Positions 15,854 to 22,077 of a stretch of 29,969 nt of DNA are shown in pieces. The translations under genes were made by a program, and so were the position numbers. Positions within the stretch are counted from its first letter, which is position 1. Every line of letters begins with the position of its first letter. Source of the DNA: a virus. Where the stretch lies: positions 1 to 29,969 of IMG/VR virus record IMGVR_UViG_3300043449_000121; one strand, given 5' to 3'. The notes below the pieces were generated by a model that saw nothing but the letters and a program-made list of their open reading frames with translations, searched no databases and was not told the origin of the DNA.

Positions 15854-15863
15854 TATAAATAGT
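15854..15863 (-). promoter_or_regulatory. Late-promoter-like motif ACTATTTATA abutting the neck-fusion gene
   Basis: Sense strand GCTTAACTATTTATAATTAATG: TATTTA, 6 nt, ATG; no SD. A TATAAT hexamer also overlaps it, offset by 4 nt. It lies in the 27-nt gap after the 515-aa fibre gene. Confidence 0.5.
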
Positions 15864-15876
15864 TAAGCATTCAAGA

Positions 15877-17424
15877 TTAGCCACCAGCAAATATTTCATA
15901 CCAATTTGTACCGCTGCTAGCAAACATTTTATTAGTTTCAGTACCAGCAGTTATAACAATTCCTGTACCAGCAGTATTGGTATTATCTTTATCAAACAAT
16001 GCGCCACCAACAGAGCAAGTTAATGTTATGTTATTGACATTTGAAGTTTTTCTTATTATTAATATTTTTCCAGATTGAGCTGGATTGTGTAATGTAACCG
16101 TAGTAGCGGCTGTAGTTGCAGCATATAATAATATAAAATCAGAATCTGTTGTAGTGTCTGTGGGAGATACCGCAGAAAGAGTTTTTGACCTAGCTTCTCC
16201 AAATATTCCATTTACCAACAAGTTAGAACCAGTTATATCCCCACCAACTTGTAAATTTGATGAAGCAGATAATGTAGTAAATTTACCAGTTGATTGTGTT
16301 GTTGCACCTATACTAGTATTATCAATGGTTCCACCATTAATATCAAAAGCAGAACCAGTAGCACCAGCATTAAAAGTTGCTTGTCCTTGTACTGCTAGTT
16401 GTCCTCCAACAGTAAAATTACTAGAACCAGAGACTTCACCAGTATTACCGTCTAATGAAATTTTAACGTTTGTTCCTGCTGGGTCTGTCAATTCTACTTT
16501 TTTGCCACCAGTAAATCTAGCACCATTAGAAGCAGTTAATGTTGTTAATGTAGTAATCCCGTTAACGTTTAACACACCAGAACTTGAAACAGCAGACGCT
16601 GTAACAGTTTGTAAAGTACTTATACCAACAATGTTTAGAGTAGATGAAGCACTTAATGTAGTAAATCTACCAGATGATTGTACAGAGGCACCAATAGTTG
16701 CTCCATCGATAGTACCACCATTAATGTCAAATCTTGAACCAGTAATTTGACCATTAACTGTAATTATATCTGTTGATACATTACCAAGAATGGTATTACC
16801 ATTAGAATATAAGTCGCCCAAAATTGTTAAATCTTTACCAAAAGAAGAATTAGCAGATGCTAATAGTACACCGACACTAGCAGATGATGCTGTAACCTCG
16901 GTAAACGATGCAGTTGTGCCGTATGCAACTCCATTTATGGTTATTACATCTAAAATGCTGTCTCCTAGAGTAACATCTTTTGATGCCTGTAATGTTGTGC
17001 AACTAACTTCCTTACTTGAGATATCGCCAGTAGTTATGTTTCCCAAGTTACCATATATAGCGTGAGTAGTACCAGTTAAGTTTAAAGAACCAGTAATTAT
17101 ATGCGCTGTTCCACTAGCTAATATAGAGCCAGTAAATATATGAGTATCTCCTGCATCATCGCCAAACTTTGTGGAACCAGAAGTGTATATAATAGAAGAA
17201 GTAATTGTGGTAGTGTGGTACTCGGTAGCATACAGAGTACCACTAACTATTACATTTCCTGTGACATTTAATTGTCCATTGATTGAGCCTGTAGAGCCAG
17301 AAAATTGAAAGTTTGTACTTGCAGATGCGTAACCACCTTCATTAAGCACCACCCCTCTATCTGGCCCTATTACAGCAGCACCTGTAACGATAGAATTTAC
17401 ATAAGCCCAACCATATCTAGACAT
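15877..17424 (-). CDS. Fibre-like virion protein (515 aa) with repeated shaft modules
   Basis: Begins MSRYGWAYVNSIVTGAAVIG. Low-complexity Ser/Thr/Gly/Ile beta-sequence follows, with TSGSTKFGDDAGDTHIFTGS, a motif I know from marine T4-like phage structural proteins. A module FDINGGTIDGATIGASVQSS-GRFTTLSASS occurs twice (FDINGGTIDNTSIGATTQST-GKFTTLSASS), 384 bp apart at the DNA level. The C-terminal about 95 residues form the tip domain shared with the 174-aa protein. No enzymatic motif. Likely a trimeric appendage (whisker or fibre) given its position beside the neck gene; tail-fibre is the alternative. It starts 1 nt after the previous gene, with SD AGGAGTAGGA. Confidence 0.75.
   Translation of the reverse strand: MSRYGWAYVNSIVTGAAVIGPDRGVVLNEGGYASASTNFQFSGSTGSINGQLNVTGNVIVSGTLYATEYHTTTITSSIIYTSGSTKFGDDAGDTHIFTGSILASGTAHIITGSLNLTGTTHAIYGNLGNITTGDISSKEVSCTTLQASKDVTLGDSILDVITINGVAYGTTASFTEVTASSASVGVLLASANSSFGKDLTILGDLYSNGNTILGNVSTDIITVNGQITGSRFDINGGTIDGATIGASVQSSGRFTTLSASSTLNIVGISTLQTVTASAVSSSGVLNVNGITTLTTLTASNGARFTGGKKVELTDPAGTNVKISLDGNTGEVSGSSNFTVGGQLAVQGQATFNAGATGSAFDINGGTIDNTSIGATTQSTGKFTTLSASSNLQVGGDITGSNLLVNGIFGEARSKTLSAVSPTDTTTDSDFILLYAATTAATTVTLHNPAQSGKILIIRKTSNVNNITLTCSVGGALFDKDNTNTAGTGIVITAGTETNKMFASSGTNWYEIFAGG
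16259..16742 (-). repeat. Two diverged direct copies of a ~100-bp fibre module
   Basis: Segments 16259-16358 and 16643-16742 align along their length, encoding the repeated FDINGGTID..IGA..QS.G(R/K)FTTLSASS module. The 384-bp spacing suggests an ancestral internal duplication of a shaft unit. Similarity was judged by eye. Confidence 0.6.
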
Positions 17425-17425
17425 T

Positions 17426-17848
17426 TTATCCTACTCCTACTGAACCAGACCAATTGCTTCCAGATGGACCAGAATTGTGTAATAAATGAGTATCAATATT
17501 TGTTAACTCTGCTGCTATATTTACTGAAGAGTTGGTAGCACCAGAATTGCAGTACAAGAAGATACTTGATACTTTTACATCAAGAGTCAATCTAGATGAT
17601 ACTGTGGTTCCAGAATTTAGTGTAAAGTGGTTTGAGTTTTGTACGCCATGAGCAGAGAATCCAACTCTAACATCGCTGCTTCCACTTACACATGAAACAA
17701 CAATTCTTTTAGTAACTGAAGGGAATGTAATCTCGGTAGGTGCTGCTAGTTTCACCACGGTAATACCCCCAGAAACAAACGGGATACCAGATACTTGATA
17801 CGAGCCTACGTTTTGTAGACCAACAAAATATGGATTAGCGAGACTCAT
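17426..17848 (-). CDS. Small conserved virion-like protein (140 aa)
   Basis: Starts MSLANPYFVGLQNVGSYQVS, then GIPFVSGG and a beta-rich, Ser/Val/Asn-rich body (ITFPSVTKRIVVSCVSGSSD, VRVGFSAHGVQNSNHFTLNS), ending SGSNWSGSVGVG. The pattern recalls small structural or decoration proteins next to fibre genes in marine T4-like phages, but I cannot name a family. No signal peptide, no TM. It overlaps the end of the bS21 gene by 14 bp and ends 1 nt before the 515-aa fibre gene, so translation is coupled. SD AAAGGA is about 11 nt from the ATG. A capsid-decoration or fibre-adaptor role is inference. Confidence 0.72.
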   Translation of the reverse strand: MSLANPYFVGLQNVGSYQVSGIPFVSGGITVVKLAAPTEITFPSVTKRIVVSCVSGSSDVRVGFSAHGVQNSNHFTLNSGTTVSSRLTLDVKVSSIFLYCNSGATNSSVNIAAELTNIDTHLLHNSGPSGSNWSGSVGVG

Positions 17849-18131
17849 TGTTGTCTTTTCCTTTCTTTACGTGGCGGTTGTTTTTATTACCACTCTCTGC
17901 ATTAAGTAGTTTTCTTTTAAATTCTGCTTCGTGCTTTTTCCACTTTCTAATACCAGCAAGTTTTGCTCTTCTCTTAACTACGGATGGTTTCTCATAATAT
18001 CTTCTATCTTTAACTTGCTCTATGACTCTTTCTTTCTTTAATTTCTTCATAAACCTTTTAATCATTCTTTCAACTGATTCATCTTTCTTTGGCACGACTT
18101 TTACATTTACGTGCGTACTTTTTTTAGACAT
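17835..18131 (-). CDS. rpsU: Phage-encoded ribosomal protein bS21
   Basis: 98 aa from ATG 18131, which has SD GAGAGG 5 nt away; a GTG two codons upstream is less likely. The S21 core is clear: VKVVPKKDESVERMIKRFMK, KLKKERVIEQVKDRRYYEKP, SVVKRRAKLAGIRKWKKHEA, comparable to E. coli S21 (PFDVALRRFKRSCEKAGVL, EVRRREFYEKPTTERKRAK). It is longer than E. coli S21 (71 aa), with a short N-terminal and a basic/Asn-rich C-terminal extension. bS21 sits on the 30S platform near the anti-SD sequence and promotes initiation. Virus-encoded S21 is known from pelagiphages and other aquatic phages. Here it lies inside the structural operon, overlapping both neighbours by 8 and 14 bp, so it is probably expressed late. 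Confidence 0.9.
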   Translation of the reverse strand: MSKKSTHVNVKVVPKKDESVERMIKRFMKKLKKERVIEQVKDRRYYEKPSVVKRRAKLAGIRKWKKHEAEFKRKLLNAESGNKNNRHVKKGKDNNESR

Positions 18132-19269
18132 AAACACCTCTCAATTCATTTATTCTTTGTCTAATTTTTCTAACCTTATTTTCTTTCAAACCAGAAGCAT
18201 CTTCGGCAGATGAAATAATAACATAATTATCTCCTACCATTTCAGTTGCTTTAGAAAGCTCGTCAGAATTTAAATTTGTAAAATCATTTTGACGAAACAT
18301 TACATTAAATTGCGTCATTATTGAACCTTTATTATCATATGACTTTGGAGTATCAAGATTTAGTGATAAATCTTTATCATTACTTAAAACATATATTACA
18401 TCAATCATTGTTGGATTTTTTGGCATTTGTTCTGCATATTTAATGTTTGCATACCCAGCAGCTATTTCAAACGATTTCTCAAGTCCAACGCCCTGTGTTG
18501 GAATGAAATCTTGTTTAAATTTTGCATCTTGAGCCACAACAGATGTAGCAATCTTTTGTATATCATCTTTAATATCATCAAAAACTAGATTTGCAATTTT
18601 TGTTTGTGCTTGTTTGTCGCCTTTAGCAAATTTAGCCAGATATTCTCTAGCAACTTGTTGTGTATCGATAGAAGATATGTCACCACCAGCTTCTATAGTA
18701 TCTCTGATAATCATGCTGGTTAAATCGCCTTCTTTTACAATTAAATCTGATAAATCTTTTACTGAAGCAAAATGTACGCCTATATCTTTTTCTAATTGTT
18801 TTTTTTCTTTTTGTTTTTCAATTATCTGATTATACTTTTCTTCTGTTTGGTTTAACTCATATTCTTGACTTAATTGAGTTAATTCATTTTTAACTTCTTC
18901 TTGTCTTTTCTGTAGTGGAATTGTTTTGGTTAATACTTGCTTAAGTCTTTCACGAATTTCTTCAGCTTCTTCGCTTGTCCCTGTATATGGATTGAAAGTT
19001 CGTGATTCAAAATTTTTGAATCCCAGTTCATTATAAGCAGCATTAAATTCTTGTGCATTTTTCGTCATTCTTGGAAGTTCCGCATTAGCAACAACAGTTG
19101 GTTGTAATGCAGCCAACAATGCAGCCAAACCAATACCATTACCAATAAACTTACCAAGGCTTGCTTCTGCGATAAGATTATCTTCTTGTTTTATTTCTAA
19201 AACTTCAAGTAATTCTTGTCTTACAACTTCTCTTACTTGTTTCTCTGTTAAATAAACGCCTATATTCAT
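18124..19269 (-). CDS. Probable internal head protein with cleavable N-terminal tag (381 aa)
   Basis: N-terminal amphipathic helix LTEKQVREVVRQELLEVLEI resembles the tag on neighbouring proteins. It is followed by DNLIAE|ASLGKF: I-A-E at residues 33-35 then Ala is the exact form of T4 prohead-protease sites (FIAE|A in internal protein III). Next is a hydrophobic Gly/Ala/Leu segment, IGNGIGLAALLAALQPTVVA (about 42-61), ending ANA|E like a signal or membrane-active segment. A long charged coiled coil (about 105-165) follows, then a mixed domain with no recognised family. Proposed: packaged in the head, cut by the gp21-type protease, possibly ejected with DNA. No enzyme motif seen. SD AAAAGGA is about 9 nt from the ATG; the stop overlaps the bS21 start. 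Confidence 0.7.
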   Translation of the reverse strand: MNIGVYLTEKQVREVVRQELLEVLEIKQEDNLIAEASLGKFIGNGIGLAALLAALQPTVVANAELPRMTKNAQEFNAAYNELGFKNFESRTFNPYTGTSEEAEEIRERLKQVLTKTIPLQKRQEEVKNELTQLSQEYELNQTEEKYNQIIEKQKEKKQLEKDIGVHFASVKDLSDLIVKEGDLTSMIIRDTIEAGGDISSIDTQQVAREYLAKFAKGDKQAQTKIANLVFDDIKDDIQKIATSVVAQDAKFKQDFIPTQGVGLEKSFEIAAGYANIKYAEQMPKNPTMIDVIYVLSNDKDLSLNLDTPKSYDNKGSIMTQFNVMFRQNDFTNLNSDELSKATEMVGDNYVIISSAEDASGLKENKVRKIRQRINELRGVYV

Positions 19270-19272
19270 TTT

Positions 19273-19695
19273 TTAAATCCTTTTCCAGCCACCTGTTAAA
19301 TTTAACAAACCAGAAATATCAACGCCAGAATCACTTGGGTCTAAACCAGATAGTGGATTTCCAGCAGTTCCTTGAGATGGTATATTGTCTCTTTCTCTGC
19401 CACCAGAACCAAGAGGTTTTGTTCCCTCAAAAACATTAACACCAAGTTTGCCAACTAATGTCTCTTCTAGCTTCTTTCTACGAGCAATTGCTTCATCGTT
19501 TGTTTCTAATCTTTGTTGTGGTTTGAATTGCTTTGGACTGCTTACTTGTTGCTTTGATTCAGATACAATTGTGTTGCCACTTCCCTTCATAATTTCTGAT
19601 ACAACGGATGAAAGTATTCCTTCAGTTATTAAGCATTCATAGATTAATTCTTTTACGATTGGCTTTAAGGCAGTTTTTAGGTCTTTTGGATTCAT
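19273..19695 (-). CDS. Conserved head-module protein with N-terminal tag (140 aa)
   Basis: Starts MNPKDLKTALKPIVKELIYE then CLITE|GILSS, with I-T-E at residues 23-25 fitting the (I/L)-x-E protease consensus. The rest is polar and flexible (Gln, Ser, Lys), with KLGVNVFEGTKPLGSGGRER and a closing SGVDISGLLNLTGGWKRI. I have a memory of similar short proteins near head genes of marine T4-like phages but no function. It lies between the tagged 82-aa and 381-aa genes, and its transcript probably starts at the CTATTTATT motif after the hairpin at 19717-19744. SD GAGAG is 7 nt from the ATG. A prohead core or internal protein is my inference. Confidence 0.72.
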   Translation of the reverse strand: MNPKDLKTALKPIVKELIYECLITEGILSSVVSEIMKGSGNTIVSESKQQVSSPKQFKPQQRLETNDEAIARRKKLEETLVGKLGVNVFEGTKPLGSGGRERDNIPSQGTAGNPLSGLDPSDSGVDISGLLNLTGGWKRI

Positions 19696-19706
19696 TATAC
19701 ACTCTC

Positions 19707-19716
19707 AAATAAATAG
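19707..19716 (-). promoter_or_regulatory. Late-promoter-like motif CTATTTATTT before the 140-aa gene
   Basis: Sense strand CCCCCTATTTATTTGAGAGT: the motif begins at the foot of the hairpin and is followed by SD GAGAG and the ATG (TATTTA to ATG about 14 nt). Confidence 0.48.
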
Positions 19717-19744
19717 GGGGTAATATCAAATAAGATACTACCCC
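19708..19744 (-). terminator. Rho-independent terminator-like hairpin before the 140-aa gene
   Basis: 11-bp stem GGGGTAGTATC / GATATTACCCC (one G-U pair), loop TTATTT, followed by CTATTTATTT. The T-tract is interrupted and doubles as the promoter-like motif, so termination may be partial. Confidence 0.6.
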
Positions 19745-19773
19745 ATATTAAATTTGTCCAGTAAATTTAAAAA

Positions 19774-20022
19774 TTATTTACCAGCTTTACCTGTCTTGCC
19801 AGCATTAGCATTAATTTTTGGTGTTACTTTTTGCATTTTGCCTGTGTTGGCTACTTTGCCTTTCATACCACGTTTGCCAGACATTTTAGCAAGCTTTTTC
19901 TTGGCTTCTGCAATTGTTGCCTCAAGTGCTGCAACTTCTGGGTCTACTTCTTCTACTTCGCTCATAATTGCTTCAAGCTCTTCTTTGATGATTTGCTTGA
20001 GTCTTTGTTGTGTTAATGTCAT
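19774..20022 (-). CDS. Small basic prohead-core-like protein with N-terminal tag (82 aa)
   Basis: Start at ATG 20022 (SD AAGGA about 10 nt upstream), 1 nt after the protease stop. N-terminus MTLTQQRLKQIIKEELEAIM then SE|VEEVD: M-S-E at 20-22, the same register as L-x-E in two sister proteins. An acidic helix (EEVDPEVAALEATIAEAKKK) is followed by a very basic Lys/Gly tail (GKRGMKGKVANTGKMQKVTP..KTGKAGK), suggesting contact with DNA. T4 encodes small prohead core proteins (gp67, gp68) beside gene 21; this is a positional analogue. The mature piece would be a highly basic internal head protein. No fold can be assigned. Confidence 0.78.
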   Translation of the reverse strand: MTLTQQRLKQIIKEELEAIMSEVEEVDPEVAALEATIAEAKKKLAKMSGKRGMKGKVANTGKMQKVTPKINANAGKTGKAGK

Positions 20023-20023
20023 A

Positions 20024-20632
20024 TTATCTATTTCCTTTTCTTTGTAAAATTTCTTGAATGATTGTATCAATTCTGTTTGAGGATTTATTTTCTTTTAATG
20101 ATGTATCTTGGCGATACATATAAGCACCATGAGTAGAAGGCTCTGACACGATATCAAAACAAATCAAGCTAAAATCATCTTCTACTATTGTGCCTTCTTT
20201 ACTCTCTCTAACAGAACCAGTACCTCTGGAGGAGATACCAATTTTAATATTTGCGTTAACTAATTCTTGTAAGATTTTACCTCTTGGAGTATTGAGAACT
20301 TCAATCTTTCCCATTACATCTTTCCCGCTCCACCATACTTCAGTAACAACATGGGAAACTTTTTCTAATAGAACTGCACCTGTATCTGGGTGGTCTAATT
20401 CCCCAAGTGCCATTCTTTCCTTTACCAACACGCTATATCTTTCAATTTCTCTTTTAAGAATTTTTTCTGAATAAATACGTCCGTTACCATTTCTAGCTTC
20501 CGCTCTTTGAATAACGCCTGTCATAATAAGACCACCAGTTTTCATAAAGCGTTTATCAGATTCTGTAAGATAATCCTCGCAGACTCCACCGGGACATAAT
20601 TCAAAGAACTCTCTCAATAATGGTTTAGACAT
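20024..20632 (-). CDS. Prohead core protease, gp21-like
   Basis: 202 aa from ATG 20632 (SD AAGGA 8 nt away; a longer frame upstream lacks an SD and overlaps the previous gene). Core motifs: GVIQRAEARNGNGRIYSEKI, GELDHPD with the probable catalytic His81, and ANIKIGISSRGTGSV with the catalytic Ser at 134/135; FSLICFDIVSEPSTHGAYM follows. These correspond to T4 gp21 His85 and Ser140 (herpesvirus-assemblin-like serine protease). It matures the prohead by cutting after (I/L)-x-E. An L-T-E|S site at residues 22-24 of the protease itself is a candidate for self-processing. The genes around it encode proteins with matching cut sites. Confidence 0.92.
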   Translation of the reverse strand: MSKPLLREFFELCPGGVCEDYLTESDKRFMKTGGLIMTGVIQRAEARNGNGRIYSEKILKREIERYSVLVKERMALGELDHPDTGAVLLEKVSHVVTEVWWSGKDVMGKIEVLNTPRGKILQELVNANIKIGISSRGTGSVRESKEGTIVEDDFSLICFDIVSEPSTHGAYMYRQDTSLKENKSSNRIDTIIQEILQRKGNR

Positions 20633-20642
20633 TTTGTTTTCC

Positions 20643-21059
20643 TTATTTTTGACCTTGGCCCAGTTTATGACGAGCGAAATCTGCTGCAAGACCAGCACCA
20701 CCACCAACAAGTATGCCAAGAATCATGTTAAGTATGTTTGTTTCTAAAGTTGGTGTCATATTTAGACCAGTCTGTATTAAGTGTCCGATAAAAAATCCAC
20801 CCAATATACCACTAGCGGTCAATGATACATCCATATCACTAACTGATTCTTTTATATTTCGACCACTTAAACCACCTTTGTTTTGTTGCAACATCTTTAC
20901 TATTTTGTCAGCCATTTGACCTTGTTGTGTTTTCAAAAATTTATAATATTCTTGTTTTAATTTTTGTTGGTCTATCTCGCTACCTTGTTCTTGTTCTTTC
21001 AACGCAGTTACATATTCTTCTTTGATTATTCTGCGTAATTGTGATTGTGTAATCTTCAT
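20643..21059 (-). CDS. N-terminally tagged protein with Gly-rich membrane-like C-terminus (138 aa)
   Basis: MKITQSQLRRIIKEEYVTAL then KE|QEQGS gives the tag, with L-K-E at residues 20-22. The middle is a Gln/Lys coiled coil (EIDQQKLKQEYYKFLKTQQG). The C-terminal half has two hydrophobic Gly-rich stretches (TASGILGGFFIGHLIQTGLN and ILNMILGILVGGGAGLAADF) that could cross a membrane or pack in a helical bundle. If the tag directs it into the prohead, it would be a packaged, membrane-active protein, perhaps used during genome entry; this is speculative. It is encoded 10 nt before the protease gene. SD TAGGA is about 11 nt upstream. Confidence 0.75.
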   Translation of the reverse strand: MKITQSQLRRIIKEEYVTALKEQEQGSEIDQQKLKQEYYKFLKTQQGQMADKIVKMLQQNKGGLSGRNIKESVSDMDVSLTASGILGGFFIGHLIQTGLNMTPTLETNILNMILGILVGGGAGLAADFARHKLGQGQK

Positions 21060-21082
21060 TTAATTAAAATTTCCTATAATGT

Positions 21083-21160
21083 TTAACGGCAAAGCCGAGA
21101 GCCTTTGCAGCAGCGTCTTACTGGTTGTAACATCCACTTTGAAGTCCAAAAGTCTTGCAT
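21083..21160 (-). CDS. Possible 25-aa micro-ORF with perfect SD, or remnant of a small gene
   Basis: ATG at 21160 has SD AAAGGA about 8 nt upstream and runs 25 codons: MQDFWTSKWMLQPVRRCCKG then SRLCR, a basic Cys-containing peptide. The next frame (+1) over the same DNA reads KTFGLQSGCYNQ, a TAA stop, then DAAAKALGFAVKHYRKF, which looks more protein-like but has no start codon. So the 134-nt gap holds either a real micropeptide or a frameshifted remnant of a small gene. No family recognised. Confidence 0.35.
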   Translation of the reverse strand: MQDFWTSKWMLQPVRRCCKGSRLCR

Positions 21161-21193
21161 TTTAGTTTCCTTTGTTAATATTATATAGATTCT

Positions 21194-21505
21194 TTATTTG
21201 GTTTCTGTCTTGTTGATTTTAAAATTAATTCCAAAATCGGTAAATAATGTACAAAGAACATAGGAAGTCCCCGAGGATAAACATGCTAATAAAAACAAGT
21301 CAACAATATTTGGTTTTATATACATTAAAGTTGATACATTTGCTAATAATCCAATTAACCAACCAACATGAAATCCAACACACATTGGACACTTGAAGAG
21401 TTCACCAAGTAATCCATGTTTTGGTCTTATACAATCAAAGATTGTTCCATAGACTAGAACTTGAGTTAATCCAAAACAAATTAATATAAATAAAGCTAAA
21501 AACAT
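21194..21505 (-). CDS. Small membrane protein with CPMC motif (DUF1360-like)
   Basis: 103 aa. Three hydrophobic segments: FLALFILICFGLTQVLVYGT (2-21), HVGWLIGLLANVSTLMYI (about 46-64) and VDLFLLACLSSGTSYVLCTL (about 68-88). The motif GELFKCPMCVGFHVGWLIG sits before the second helix and resembles DUF1360-type small membrane proteins with a KCxxCxGFxxG loop. Function unknown; inner-membrane location expected. Coupled to the previous gene by a TAATG overlap. Why a membrane protein sits in the head module between the portal and protease is not clear; related marine phages appear to have a similar one, from memory. Confidence 0.72.
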   Translation of the reverse strand: MFLALFILICFGLTQVLVYGTIFDCIRPKHGLLGELFKCPMCVGFHVGWLIGLLANVSTLMYIKPNIVDLFLLACLSSGTSYVLCTLFTDFGINFKINKTETK

Positions 21506-22077
21506 TATTCACCAAAAGTCATATAATTATAAGCATTCTGTGCAGCACCGGGAACCGCTTGTCCAAGGGCACCCTTCTTTTGCTTGTGAGGAACTTCACC
21601 TAGCTCTGTTGATTCAGATTCATCTGGTTCTGTTATGTGCTTGTCTTGCAAATTATCATATTGTTTTTCATATGCAAAGATTGGCAGTTCTTCTTCAAGG
21701 AATTTGAAAATAACCAACAAGCACATTTGAATAGCATTTATTTCTGCATCTACTGGCTTTGGGATTGTTGCTTCCAAGCTGGAGTAGATGTTCCCCGCTT
21801 GCACACTCGCAGGGTCTATTACACCTTTCTTGTACATAAAATCAAACAGCTTATTTTGTGCATAATAAGTTCTATCACCCATTGTGTCTTTTGACAAGGC
21901 CATAACTTTGTTTGCTTGTGGCATCAATATTATGTCAATCAACGGATGGTCACGAACAATATAATTACCATCGAGAGTTTTTCTAATATTAAGACTTAAT
22001 GTAATATCAGATTTAATTTCTTGTTTTTGTTCTTCTTCTTTGTTGGCATCATTTTTCATTATAATTGTTATTGCCAT
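21505..22077 (-). CDS. Conserved T4-like marine phage protein (190 aa), unknown function
   Basis: Polar N-terminus, then LSLNIRKTLDGNYIVRDHPL, IDIILMPQANKVMALSKDTM and QNKLFDFMYKKGVIDPASVQ with AGNIYSSLEATIP, a pattern I know from unnamed genes following the portal in marine T4-like phages. The C-terminal region is acidic then Gly/Ala/Pro-rich, ending QNAYNYMTFGE. No TM, no cysteine motif. Overlaps both neighbours by TAATG stops/starts; SD GGAAG is 7 nt from the ATG. A head assembly accessory role is implied only by context. Confidence 0.75.
   Translation of the reverse strand: MAITIIMKNDANKEEEQKQEIKSDITLSLNIRKTLDGNYIVRDHPLIDIILMPQANKVMALSKDTMGDRTYYAQNKLFDFMYKKGVIDPASVQAGNIYSSLEATIPKPVDAEINAIQMCLLVIFKFLEEELPIFAYEKQYDNLQDKHITEPDESESTELGEVPHKQKKGALGQAVPGAAQNAYNYMTFGE

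Noticed and set aside
16085-16750. Long plus-strand open frame (221 codons)
   Set aside because: It is antisense to the Ser/Thr/Val-rich 515-aa fibre gene, whose codon bias leaves the opposite strand open; no SD and no recognisable protein features.
20633-20719. Upstream extension of the prohead protease with a hydrophobic N-terminus (would look like a signal peptide)
   Set aside because: The extension overlaps the end of the previous gene and has no SD; the ATG at 20632 has AAGGA at 8 nt and begins with a sequence normal for gp21 proteins.
21083-21118. Hairpin GCAAAG/CTTTGC as a terminator
   Set aside because: Only a 6-bp stem, no T-tract on the minus strand, and it lies in the possible micro-ORF.
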